Positions 17,538-26,800 of a DNA stretch of 29,187 nucleotides are shown piece after piece; the stretch's first letter is position 1; each line of letters opens with the position of its first letter. The position numbers and the translations under genes were made by a program. Source of the stretch: Phoronis australis (Eukaryota; Phoronida; Phoronidae); the NCBI GenBank assembly GCA_002633005.1, contig NMRA01000392.1, positions 378,158 to 407,344 on the forward strand, given 5' to 3'. The notes under the pieces were generated by a model, which was given only the letters and a program-made list of their open reading frames with translations, was not told the origin of the DNA and did not search any database.

Positions 17538-20500
17538 CTGTAAAAAAATATGTATGCAGTCAAGTCGCAGTTCTGGCAATCTTTCCTTTGTCTCAAAATT
17601 CCAATTCCCCCATTTGCCCGCTAGACAATCAGCACTACCGACGAGAAAACTATGCTGATTTCCTCTCGGTCAATAAGAGGGCAATTTTAGAAAAGAATGA
17701 ATATCAATTTACATAACTTATGAGTCAGCATCTTGTGTCTCATTAAGGGCTTTGTAAAGCCACTAAAAGTCATGTTCTGGTGTAAAGAACATCAACGTTC
17801 TTTACAGGTGTATTTGGTCCAGGTCCTCTACCACGTTCCTATCCACCATTATTCAAAAACCTACTTGATCATATAGCTAGCATAACAAGAGCAATGCAAA
17901 GTGTTGAGATGCACCCACGAATGCATCGCAAATGGTGTGATTTTATTGGTGTTTATTTGTATCATAAAAATGGCAATTAGATGGCTCAGAATATAATGAA
18001 CCCATCCAACAATGGAAAGGTGTTGTCATCTCTCAAAATTATTTGCCGAATTTTATGAAAATCCGTCAAAAAACTCCAATGATACGAATGCAAATAAACA
18101 AACAAGATAAAGGAGAATGCAACCAGAAAACAACCTTATGCATTTTGCATCACGTTAGATCGAATAGTTCCACTCGATAACAGCAATTTCAGTTCTTTTA
18201 CCGGACATCAGATGGCGGTCGGAGATGCTGAAATTAACTGCTGACGTCAGTGGTCTGTCAGTCTGTTTCTGCAGTATACAAGATGCTTACTGGTGTCAGC
18301 TTAAGGCTCAACTTCATTGTTGCAAAACTCTTACAAATACATTAAATTTTTAAACAAACAAGTTGTTTTATTTCGCTGTTAGGGATTTATAGAAGTTTCG
18401 AATGTACTACACCCTAGAACTCGGACAAACTTTGGTAGGCCAACTTACCAAGTTCAATCGTGGGAAGTTTGGATCTGTTCCCGATAAATTAGAATTATTC
18501 TTCCATGAAACAGACAGGAGAGCATAGCCACGTGTTGCAATTTTAGACTTGCAAAGGTTTTCAGTTCTAAACATGCAAAACAGTCATTGCAACCCAGTGG
18601 CTCAAAATGTGATCAGGCCCGCTTGGAACTGTAGACATCACAAACATAAACCAGCTGGTTTAGCCAGCTGTGAAAGTTGAAAACTAAACTTCCAGTCACG
18701 AAAAGACTACACTAGTGAACCAAGGACATAATGTGCACGTGAATATTTTCTTGCTGAATTGACCGTGAAATTGCAAATCTACTTAATCGTCCGGGGTCAG
18801 GTTCCCGTTCCATGGCTGGTAGTAGCCCATCGAGTTTTCGGAGAAAGTCAAAACTTCAACACTAGATTTGAAACTACTGGATTCCAAGAACGTTTTTCAT
18901 TCTGACAGGATTAGCATAACATATGATGCTTCTAATATAAGTCTGCATCTAATACTGTGATGTTTTTCAACTTTCCACTTCAGGTTCAATAGCAGTATAA
19001 TATAATGCAAAATCTATAAAATACATTTGCACTCAATACCATGATAATTTTATTTACAGTTAAGTTTTATCAATTTTTACCTGACTGTTTAATAGCATTA
19101 TAAATTGTTTATACTGAGACAGTCTTTAGAGACACTTCATTTCAGTTTTATTAAACATTGGTTAGGGTGAGAATAATTCATTTTGAAACAGATTAAGGCC
19201 GGCCACAGACTGACATGGAGATATTTCACAGTCTAATAATTGATATTAACGGCGCGGTTTTCATTCTTTACTGCCGCAAACCACTTCCGAAGCATTTCAG
19301 GTTCTTGAAAAAATCGAAAAAAGGGGTCTACCCGCTTTCCTCGCAGCTTCATGGTTCGCACAAGTGGGAATGATACGCCACACACTCGGTTGAGGAACCA
19401 TTGATATCGCTGTGCCATGTACTCACCTTCCTCACATGTTAATGCCACACCTCTTGGCGAGGTGGGGTCGATCGTATACCAGGTGATGTGGATATAGACC
19501 AAATTATGACAATAAAAACCGAAATTAATCGAGGTGGCATTCTCCTTTAAAGTTGCATTTTGTCTTGTTTATAGCTAGCCAAAAACAAAAATTGAATTAT
19601 TAATTTTACTCACAAAAATATCGGCCATAAGTATTCCCTACTATTACAGAATTCCATTCTATTACCGACTTAAGTCACAGAGAAAGTATATACATGCCAT
19701 TTTCTTGTTGGTAATGAAAATTGAATCCTTTCAGATAAGGAATATTATGAGACCTTATGACAGCCAGCAAAACAGGGCAAAATGCCATCACTCAAAATCC
19801 TGGTGATATATCAACTGTGATGACACACTGAGCAATGTAATTGACAAGATGCACAGCAGCCAGAATGAGAGGACAAGGGCATCTGTAGGTTGTGCATGAC
19901 AAGAATCGTAACTTTAGAGGGCAACTTTCACACAAACAGATGTTTGCTAAGCAGATGAAAAAATAAAATGTTTTAAATATGCCAAGTTGTGTATCAGTTA
20001 TGGGCTTTGGAAATTTTCCAAGCAAGTCTTTTAAAGTATGTTACCCTTGATGCTGTAGTTGTGAAGGTAAAGTTATATATATCTCGGTGTATGATCTTAG
20101 TGACGTCATTGAGAGGGAGATAATTACCTATACTAGAGCACACTTCTGAAAACATCTTCAGATTTTGTTTCAGATGGAAGTCATGCAAGTCTATTTTAAA
20201 TATTAATGAAATCATCCAGTCATGTCACCAAGACGATGAGCCGGCAAAATACTTTTGGACGCCAAAATTTACATGAATTAAGCAAATTCATGATGTAATG
20301 ACCTGCGAACTGATTTCATTATATCCATTGACTACAAAAACTTGGGTGAAAATATCAAAATAATCTAAATGCAGTGCCTATAACCTTATACTACCAGGAA
20401 TTTCTAGGCGTCAATTTGCGGCTACTGGACTACAAGGGAATTTAAACATGTTTAGTCAGCCTTCAAAACAATTGGGGGGACAAAATGGACCGTGAAGGCA

Positions 20501-20775
20501 CAAACAAGTTGATGGGCCAATTGGTATTTGCAAGGCAATCAGTGTCACACTAATAATATCAATGAGCCAATGGAATGGGTTGTAGTCCACAAGTGAAACT
20601 AAGGGACAAAAAAAGGATTCCCCTCTACAATATTTACACGTGTAGTATAACAATTATACTGACTCACAATGAGGTCAACGTCTTCTTTATTTATTTTAAT
20701 CTTTGACAACTCTCTTTCCTTTAATCTTTTTACTTCAGCGTCTTTAGCTTGCTGATCGCTGACAGCTTTCATTGC
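17442..20775 (-). CDS. HYPK: HYPK (huntingtin-interacting protein K / NatA regulator), last two coding exons
   Basis: On the minus strand, exon 20775-20668 (36 codons) joins exon 17537-17442 (32 codons with TAA) in phase 0 across a 3130-bp intron with GTGAGT donor and TTTTTTTACAG acceptor. The product starts AMKAVSDQQAKDAEVK and contains KINKEDVDLI, then VTEMEIPRTAAERKLREH, and ends VVAALVELTN. This matches the C-terminal part of animal HYPK: a charged helix followed by the NPAA/UBA-like three-helix domain, with the exon junction where I would expect it. In animals HYPK binds the NAA10-NAA15 N-terminal acetyltransferase at the ribosome, restrains its activity, and has chaperone-like effects on huntingtin. 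The exon starts in phase 0 after TAATTTCAG, so the N-terminal part (about half the protein) comes from one or more exons upstream. I could not find these up to 29187, and they may lie beyond the window. Confidence 0.92.
17538..17882. other. HYPK intron, near the last exon
   Basis: No second gene is seen. A short inverted pair, GTTCTGGTGTAAAGAAC and its near complement around GTTCTTTACA (17774-17808), is the only structure noted. Confidence 0.4.
17883..18075 (-). repeat. CTAGTGG-core repeat (copy 3), inside the HYPK intron
   Basis: The reverse complement shares with the end of the 13-kb array the blocks GCCATCTAATTGCCATTTTTATGATAC, ACACCATTTGCGATGCATTCGTGGGTGCAT and CTTTGCATTGCTCTTGTTAT. Upstream it has TTTCATAAAATTCGG, as in the second monomer type. 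It covers about one and a half monomers. Confidence 0.75.
18076..19232. other. HYPK intron, no feature seen
   Basis: AT-rich intronic sequence. A perfect TGACGTCA palindrome lies at 18242-18249. A GGATCTGTTCCCG word at about 18471 resembles the end of the intron 3 MITE, but no full element could be traced. Confidence 0.4.
19233..19502 (-). pseudogene. THAP-like half-domain fragment
   Basis: A minus-strand open frame of 89 codons contains FFRFFQEPEMLRKWFAAVKN. Its FFRF..-P-..-W-..-A pattern follows the central part of THAP zinc fingers. The N-terminal Cys pair is not in the same frame, and a stop is reached before any Cys-x2-His-Phe block. A donor-like GAAG|GTGAGT on this strand lies near 19425. 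It sits inside the HYPK intron on the same strand. It could be a decayed THAP gene or transposase fragment, or a coincidence; the start codon is uncertain. Confidence 0.3.
19503..20667. other. HYPK intron, no feature seen
   Basis: No exon, RNA gene or repeat is recognised. Minus-strand frames of 65-77 codons here have no family signature. A TGACGTCA palindrome is at 20101-20108. Confidence 0.4.
20668..20775 (-). CDS. HYPK: HYPK penultimate coding exon (charged helix and start of UBA-like domain)
   Basis: Read on the minus strand, TTTATAATTTCAG precedes GCAATGAAAGC, and the exon ends CTCATT|GTGAGT. It encodes 36 residues rich in Lys and Glu, with the KEDVDLI stretch that begins the UBA-like domain. 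Both boundaries are phase 0. The internal Met at codon 2 is not the likely start, because family members have a longer N-terminal part. Confidence 0.92.
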
Positions 20776-20785
20776 CTGAAATTAT

Positions 20786-20850
20786 AAACAAGAGCAGTGC
20801 GGAGCATTGATATGCGCCCACCATGTGCATCGCATACAGTGCAGATACAA
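20786..20850 (-). repeat. Terminal part of the CTAGTGG-core repeat (copy 4), next to the HYPK acceptor
   Basis: On the minus strand it reads ..GCGATGCACATGGTGGGCGCATATCAATGCTCCGCACTGCTCTTGTTT, matching the terminus of the other copies. It ends about 10 nt before the HYPK exon at 20775, so the acceptor's upstream sequence is repeat-derived or directly repeat-flanked. Confidence 0.65.
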
Positions 20851-20854
20851 AGGA

Positions 20855-22660
20855 CTCTGTGCAGGTTTCCATCAGTTACGTAATTCAAGTTTGCTCTTTA
20901 ATACCTTTCATGAAAGGGAAAAATAAGTCAGTCACAAAATGACATGCATGTCATTAGACTTAACTTTCTTTCTGAGGAATAAAACAAAGTCGGGGTTTGG
21001 TTTTTACATATTGATAAGTTGTTTTTTTTTTTTGAAAACTGAATTTGTTGTGTATAAGGAGTGACTCACTATACAGGCTGCGTGTCAATTTCAAAACATA
21101 CGCCGTCATTTGTAGTGCACAATGATGGGTGCTATCCTGAAGTGTGGGCACTTAAATGGAAATTCTGTATAGCAGTGAGTGCTTATTATGAAACCCTTCA
21201 AAGGTAGGGAATAGGTGCATGTGTGAGTGTAAAGAATGGACAATTGTGAATATAGTCTGTTACATCGCTGGCGTCAGTGTTCAGCAATTGCTTCCGGGAC
21301 ATTTATATGTAAATGAGCTGTTGTGTTGGCCGGGTGCATTCAAATGTTCAACCTGGGTGCGGTAGTCGAGAGTCAGCCGTGACACGGTGTAGACGTGTTT
21401 AGAAGCTGTTCAGTGGAACATTTGTGTCGACAGTGAAGACTTGCGACATTCAGCGGACAAAGTGGGAACAGCAAGATGATGGTGTTCAAAGTCGGATGCT
21501 GAAAGGAAGACACTGACCACAAGTGACTGCGCACAAACTGTGTGAAATGAAAGTTGGACTCTGACTTAGTGATATTAGTTTGGGTGCCACACGAGAGTGG
21601 TCGACCCAGTTATGAAACTTATCAGTGTTTGTTTGTAAAATGTTCATTTAATGTTGAAGCTTCATTAAATATTGTTTCTTTTAAACTTGTTGCTTTCTAC
21701 TGAATTGTCTCATTAAAGTATAACGTCGTGACAGTGAGCATAGTCGTTAACCTGAGTGTTTGCGGCAATAAGATATTGAAAGACTGCAATAGTAGGAAAT
21801 GTTTTATAATCCGATTTTGTGAGGCAAACTCCATCTAATATAGGTAACTTTTTGGCTATTGTTACAACCTACACCTACACCCTGTTAAAGCACCCAGAAT
21901 AACTTTGTTTTAAATGTCCGCTTCAGCTGGAACATGATTCTTTCTATTGGAGTCTGAAAATTAATTTTACAGCATGGTCCAAGGAGCAAAAAATTGGCGG
22001 TGGGTGAAAGAAGAATAAAAATTTGCTAACCACAATTTCGCATCTACCCATTTAGTTGCAATAGATGGGTGCAGGCATAGAACATCCGGCCTAGGGAACA
22101 TCGAGCCGAGGAAATAGCAGAGCACGAAAATATCTGTTTTGGGCTACAGCTGTTTTGGGGAATATTGTAAAGCATCGGGTCTTTCATAACCACCGAGAAT
22201 TTATTATGTTCATTGTCAAATAACCCATTGGCACCAGGGTGTTTAACAGAGAAAGACGGTATAGCCTTTCATGTAGGAGTGTCACTACTCTCTTTTGATG
22301 TGCAGTTTTGGAATGGCGCACACGCACAAGTTCACACACTTGAATCGGTCCACTACGCCCACATTTTACATTGGCAACAACACATGACAGATGACTCATG
22401 TGTCACATACGGAGCCCAGAAACCAGTGAAGGGTTTGAAAATTTCTTGATGACTCAAAAACTGCTACGCTGAAAGTAAAGACCTGGCCTTCGTTTGGTGA
22501 TTAATAAGGTTGTCGTTTTCACGTTTGCTGTTTTGTGAACGACACGCACATTTCCAAGTCATGATCGTGTGCCGGGACCGCATGCGCAATAACAACGGGA
22601 TTGACCAGTGCTGCAGCGTGATATCAGGGATATTGGTCAAAAATTTCATAATGCATGGTT
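20855..22660 (+). repeat. Left arm of a large inverted duplication
   Basis: Its reverse complement aligns along its length with 24800-26127. Landmarks in order from the outer end are GATGGAAACCTGCAC, TTTTGTGACTGAC, AATTGACACGCAGCCT, CATAGTCGTTAACC, GTTTGCGG.AATAAGATATT, GGCAAACTCCATCTA, CACAATTTCGCATCTA, TTCAAGTGTGTGAAC, CTTTACTTTCAG and GCGGTCCCGGCA. Identity is roughly 75-85% by eye. The left arm is longer because an LTR-like block (21220-21733) interrupts it. The small open frames shared by both arms differ at many amino-acid positions and show frame disruptions, so I do not call a gene. Confidence 0.85.
21220..21733 (+). mobile_element. Probable solo LTR inserted in the left arm
   Basis: This ~514-bp block is absent from the matching place in the right arm, where similarity resumes directly. 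It begins TGTGTGAG and ends GTGACA (TG..CA). It has a TATA-like TTTATATG near 21301 and ATTAAA signals near 21665 and 21714. Flanking pentamers are GTGCA and GTGAG, against GTGCG at the empty site in the other arm, consistent with a decayed 5-bp target duplication. No internal retrotransposon region is present. The class (Gypsy-like or other) is not determined. Confidence 0.6.
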
Positions 22661-22974
22661 GTCTCCTGTGATGATGGTTAGCTACTTACTAGAAGACTAA
22701 GTTAGTTAAGCATAACGTTTCAAGCCTGCAGCTCAGAACCTTGATCACACGACTGGTTTTCTTGCCATTGTGTAAACGTTTTTACCATCAGGGATACTGT
22801 CATGGATATTTCAAAATAAGGACATTTTATGTAAAAAATTTATATTTTTTCCACAACAAAGTTTGGTATGTTGATCATTTAAGAATTAATAGAAACACCA
22901 CGTGACTGTTTAGTGACATTTTATCATGCGTTATGTCATGGTCCAAAACTTTCTTCGCACACTGTATGCCACAC
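22661..22974. other. Spacer of the inverted duplication, nothing recognised
   Basis: AT-rich sequence with no exon or clear repeat. Confidence 0.4.
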
Positions 22975-23110
22975 CACCAGGGCTTTATCCAGGATTTCCA
23001 AAATAGGGTGTCCAAAGTGGAGTTCCCAATATTCCATGGCATCCATGATTCCAACAACGCGTTACCCCCACCCCCTAGCACCATTCACCAGTAACCCCCT
23101 CCCACATACA
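22975..23110. repeat. Possible small element with GGATTT and C-rich ends
   Basis: It starts with GGGCTTTATCCAGGATTTCC, resembling the start of the element at 28036 (GGGGCAGATCTAGGATTTT), and ends in C-rich ACCCCCACCCCCT..AACCCCCTCCCAC. This suggests a relative of that element, diverged; the boundaries are approximate. Confidence 0.4.
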
Positions 23111-23587
23111 CAGTGACGTTTTTCACAAAAAATGCATAGAACAAGGCTGTTACATCTAAGTTTATGAAAACAGCTCCGTTATGGTGAGCTTTTTCACTAC
23201 AAAAAAATGGATCAAGACTTTTATGGCTCAATTTACGAAAACAGTCAAATAGCTTACCAAACATATAATACAGACAGTTTTTGGTGATTTCAAATTGCAT
23301 CTTCACTAGCTTTATAGTATGTACAATGAGTCATCAGAGCTGCAGTTACCAACACAAGAAAAATGCAGGTGATGTGTGGTTTAAATTTTGACAACAGGTG
23401 TCGCTGCAGCTCCATATTAAAACGCAAATAGAAAAGCGTGAAATGAGCACTAACTCAAATGTTTTTCATGGGATATTCTTGTGGCACAACATATTATTAA
23501 AATAATAACATTTATTTTGCTTTTGATGTTTTAAAAAAGATGAAAAACATTAAACTACAGTAAAACTAGTAGAACTAAAACGACAAC

Positions 23588-23723
23588 CGTCGATTCTAAA
23601 ATATATTAAAATATCCCCACATTTCGAGATGCACTCTTTGTCAAGGGTGTGTCTGTAGAAAAGCCTTGACAAGAACACATTGCTTGAAACGAGGGGATAT
23701 TTTAATATATTTTAGAACCGACG
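23588..23723. mobile_element. Foldback element, ~60-bp arms
   Basis: CGTCGATTCTAAAATATATTAAAATATCCCC begins at 23588, and its inverted partner ends at 23723. The first 31 positions of the arms differ only once. Pairing continues with mismatches through TTTCRAG and CTTGTCAAGG, leaving a loop of about 16 nt. It has no coding capacity and lies in the spacer of the large inverted duplication. Confidence 0.85.
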
Positions 23724-24090
23724 CAGGGGTGTCCCTGTACAAAACACTGAATTACACTTAGAGATGAGACCACTGAAAGCAGAGACTGCAGTGGTATACA
23801 CTTTGGCAACCAAACACCTGCTAATGATTGACAGGTCTTCTCAATTCTTTGGAACTAGTTTAAATGTTGCAACATTTCATATACATAGTATATTTCTTTC
23901 TGAGTTGAAAGGGCCAACACTTCTCTCTTGAACTATCACCCAGCTTTCATTAACTGGGAGTCTTAGAAATCTTACAATGTGGGTGTCCAAACTGGTGAAG
24001 TTCTGTGGGCATCCAAATGCAACCTGGCTAACCCATGATCGAGAATGCCTGGAAGGTGATCGAGAACGAGACCTTGCACCAAAAATGGCA
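23724..24090. other. No gene seen
   Basis: No exon or clear repeat. The word AAATGCAACCTGG at about 24022 recurs at about 26736 and 26765. Confidence 0.4.
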
Positions 24091-24114
24091 GACGACAGTG
24101 ACCTGCCGGTGAGT
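24091..24114 (+). CDS. Candidate short first coding exon (MADDSDLP)
   Basis: ATGGCAGACGACAGTGACC in a good start context (CAAAAATGG) runs into a consensus donor, CCG|GTGAGT. It would encode eight residues, MADDSDLP, and the same frame is open upstream for several codons. No following plus-strand exon was identified, and it would lie opposite HYPK if the HYPK promoter is further right. It could also be chance. Confidence 0.2.
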
Positions 24115-24799
24115 TAAAAGTGTCATTTTCTGCTTAAAGAGAGGCCACTTTGGTAGAATGCTACACACAGTAAAGCGTTAGAGTATAACCTTTGTTGTGG
24201 ATCTGAAATAATACTTGGCTTTTACTTATTTTTTAGAATAAATAACTCAGAAAGCAATGGCTTTTGGTAAAATGCCTTGCGTCTCGTAAAATTGACAATA
24301 TCTACTAGTTGTTAGCAATTACAGGGTTGTTAAGAAGCAACGTGTGACGTTTATAGTTTAATCGTCCCCGGTGACACCTTTGTTAGTTATAATTTGTGAA
24401 AAAATTTGAAATATTTACCAATACAAGCAACCTGGAATTTCCAACAAATGTAGCTGAGTTTTTACACTTCTCGGCAGATATCTGGCAAATATAAAGCAAC
24501 TCTTGTAAATCCGACCATTATTTGGTTGTTGCCAAATCCAAGTTCAAAAGAACACTAACTGAGAACAGTCTTCCCGATGACTTGTAACCAAGTCGTGTGA
24601 ACATGGGATATGCAGAATCGATCTTTGACGCGTTTCATTGGCTAACATTTTCGGACACTTTTTCAAATTTCCGGATTCGCCGAAGAAAGTTTCGGACCAC
24701 ATAACACGTGATAAAACCTCACAAAAGAGCGGTGTTTCTACTAATTCTTAAGTGATCAACTTACCAAACTTTGTGGAGGACAAATATGTTTGTTTTTCG
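24115..24799. other. No gene seen
   Basis: AT-rich spacer sequence without recognised exon, RNA gene or repeat. Confidence 0.4.
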
Positions 24800-26127
24800 C
24801 TTAAGATGCCCTTATTACATGTACCAAATATCCACGATAATATCCCCGATATCGCACTGCGGCACTGGTAGGTCCCGTTGTTAGCACGCAGGCGGTCCCG
24901 GCAGACAATCCTGACTTAGAGATGTGCGCCTAGTTTTACCCCATAAGACAGTCAAAGTGAAAATGACAACCCTATTATCCCCAAACGACGATCACATCTT
25001 TACTTTCAGTTGCAAAAAATTCTCAAACCCCATTGCTTGCTTTATATGGGGCTACGTGCACGAAATATGATTTGTCTTTCACACGTTGTTGCCAACATAA
25101 AATGTAGGCCTATTCCAGTGATTCAAGTGTGTGAACTCACACGTGCGCAAAAGTTCAAAGCTGCAAATCAAAAGAGAACAGCGGCAGTCCTAAATGAAAG
25201 AGTATACCGGCTTGGCTCTGTTAAGCACCCCGGTGCCAATGGTTTATTTGAAAATGAACTCGTAGATTCCCGGTGATTATAAAAGACCTGATGCTTTACG
25301 ATATTCCCCAGGACGGATACAACCCAGAGCTGATATTTACCGGTTCCGGAGTTTCTCGAGGTCGATGTTCTCTAAACCCTATATTCTATGCCTGTGGCCA
25401 GCTATTGCAACTAAACGGGTACTAGATGCGAAATTGTGGTTAGCGAACCTTTTATATTTCTCTTCATACACCTCCCCTTTCTCCCCGGCAACTTTTCGCT
25501 CCCCGAACCACCGCCGCCGTAAAAATGTTCAGACTCCAATAGAAACTATCTTGTTCCGGCTGAAGTGGGCAATTAAAAACAAAATTATTCCGTGTGGCTA
25601 AAAGGGTACAGTGTAGGTGGTAACGATATCCAGAAAGTCATCCTTACTAGATGGAGTTTGCCTCGCAAAATCGTATTGTATTATAACGTTTCTTACCATT
25701 GTAGTCTTTTAATATCTTATTACCGCAAACACTCGGGTTAACGACTATGCTAACGCACAAGAGTACTCCCTACCTTTGAAGTGTTTCACAATAAGCGCTC
25801 ACTCATCTACAAAGCGTTCCTCCTAAACTTTTGAGAATTTCCAATTAAGTGCCCACAGTTCAGGCTAGCGCCCATCATAGCGCACTACAAACGACCGCGC
25901 ATGGTTTAAAATTGACACGCAGCCTATATGGTGTGTTAATTTCATTCCGTTTTTAAAAAACGTCTTTTCTCAATAAGTAAAAACTAAATCCCGGCTTTGC
26001 TTTATACCTCCAAAAGAAAGTTAGCACTAGTGACATGTGTTTCGTTTTGTGACTGACCTATTTTTTCTGTACTTGGAAGGTAATGAGGAGCAATCTCGCC
26101 ATTACCCGATGGAAACCCGCACGGAGG
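24800..26127 (-). repeat. Right arm of the large inverted duplication
   Basis: Counterpart of 20855-22660 in opposite orientation and without the LTR insertion. The outer end is GATGGAAACCCGCACGGAG at about 26109-26127, beyond which similarity stops. The 88-codon frame at 25010-25276 has a distant equivalent in the left arm, but the two differ widely at amino-acid level, and neither has a known domain. Confidence 0.85.
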
Positions 26128-26689
26128 AAGTCGGGAATTATTTCGAGGCTATTCACTTCATGGAAAACTAATTATTGAGCACGTAAACAGTATAAGTACC
26201 ACATTTTTGTTGTGAAATTTGCACTGAATTGTTCATTCGGTTAGAGAGAGCATCGTTTCACGGATTTTTTTCAACAGATGTTTTTCAAACACGAGTTAAG
26301 TTGCAAACTTTGGGCTGCGAACAAAAAGCAGAGGGAATTTGCCCTCAGAGTTAGTTTGAATCTTTAACGACTTTGATGGCAGGAAGTCAGACTTTGAAAT
26401 CCCGGATACTTTTTCAAAGGGCATTTTCTCCCTTATCCCATTGCAAACTTAGCTACTCGAATGCACGTGTCAGTTAGAGAGCACTAATTCAACTTTCACG
26501 TCGGCAACTTGCCTTGCACTCTGGAGACTTTCAACGCCAGTCGTGAAGAACAGTAAAGCCGTACCTGCATGAACGAAGTCAGTTTTGGGATCTGAAATTT
26601 GTGAGTATTTAATGCTGCAGGTAAGAGCATAATCTAAACATTTTCTTGACGATCTAAAAAATCAATTTTGGCGGGGAAAAATGACGGGA
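26128..26689. other. No gene seen
   Basis: No exon or repeat is recognised. A donor-like CATGCAG|GTACGG on the minus strand near 26565 could not be tied to a coding exon. Confidence 0.4.
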
Positions 26690-26800
26690 AAATTTTGCGA
26701 CCTGGCATTTATGAATGCGAGCTGGATCTTGGAAATGCAACCTGGGATTTTGGCTAGGTCGCAAAATGCAACCTGGCGATTTTAATAGCGTCGAGCCCTG
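26690..26800 (-). repeat. Dispersed repeat with GCGACCTGG words
   Basis: Several variants of GCRACCTGG lie within 110 bp (about 26698, 26740 and 26769), and the stretch ends GCGTCGAGCCCTG. Its reverse complement (CAGGGCTCGACGC..) resembles the intron 2 block at about 8429. This is probably the end of a dispersed element. The minus-strand frame 26990-26754 runs into it and shows no known domain. Confidence 0.45.

Noticed and set aside
607-20108. Three perfect TGACGTCA palindromes (607, 18242, 20101) as CRE sites
   Set aside because: Only slightly more than expected by chance, and none lies near a supported promoter.
22184-25276. Related short open frames in the two arms of the inverted duplication, considered as a duplicated gene
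   Set aside because: The arms differ at many amino-acid positions and by indels that break the frame, so the similarity is that of duplicated non-coding DNA.
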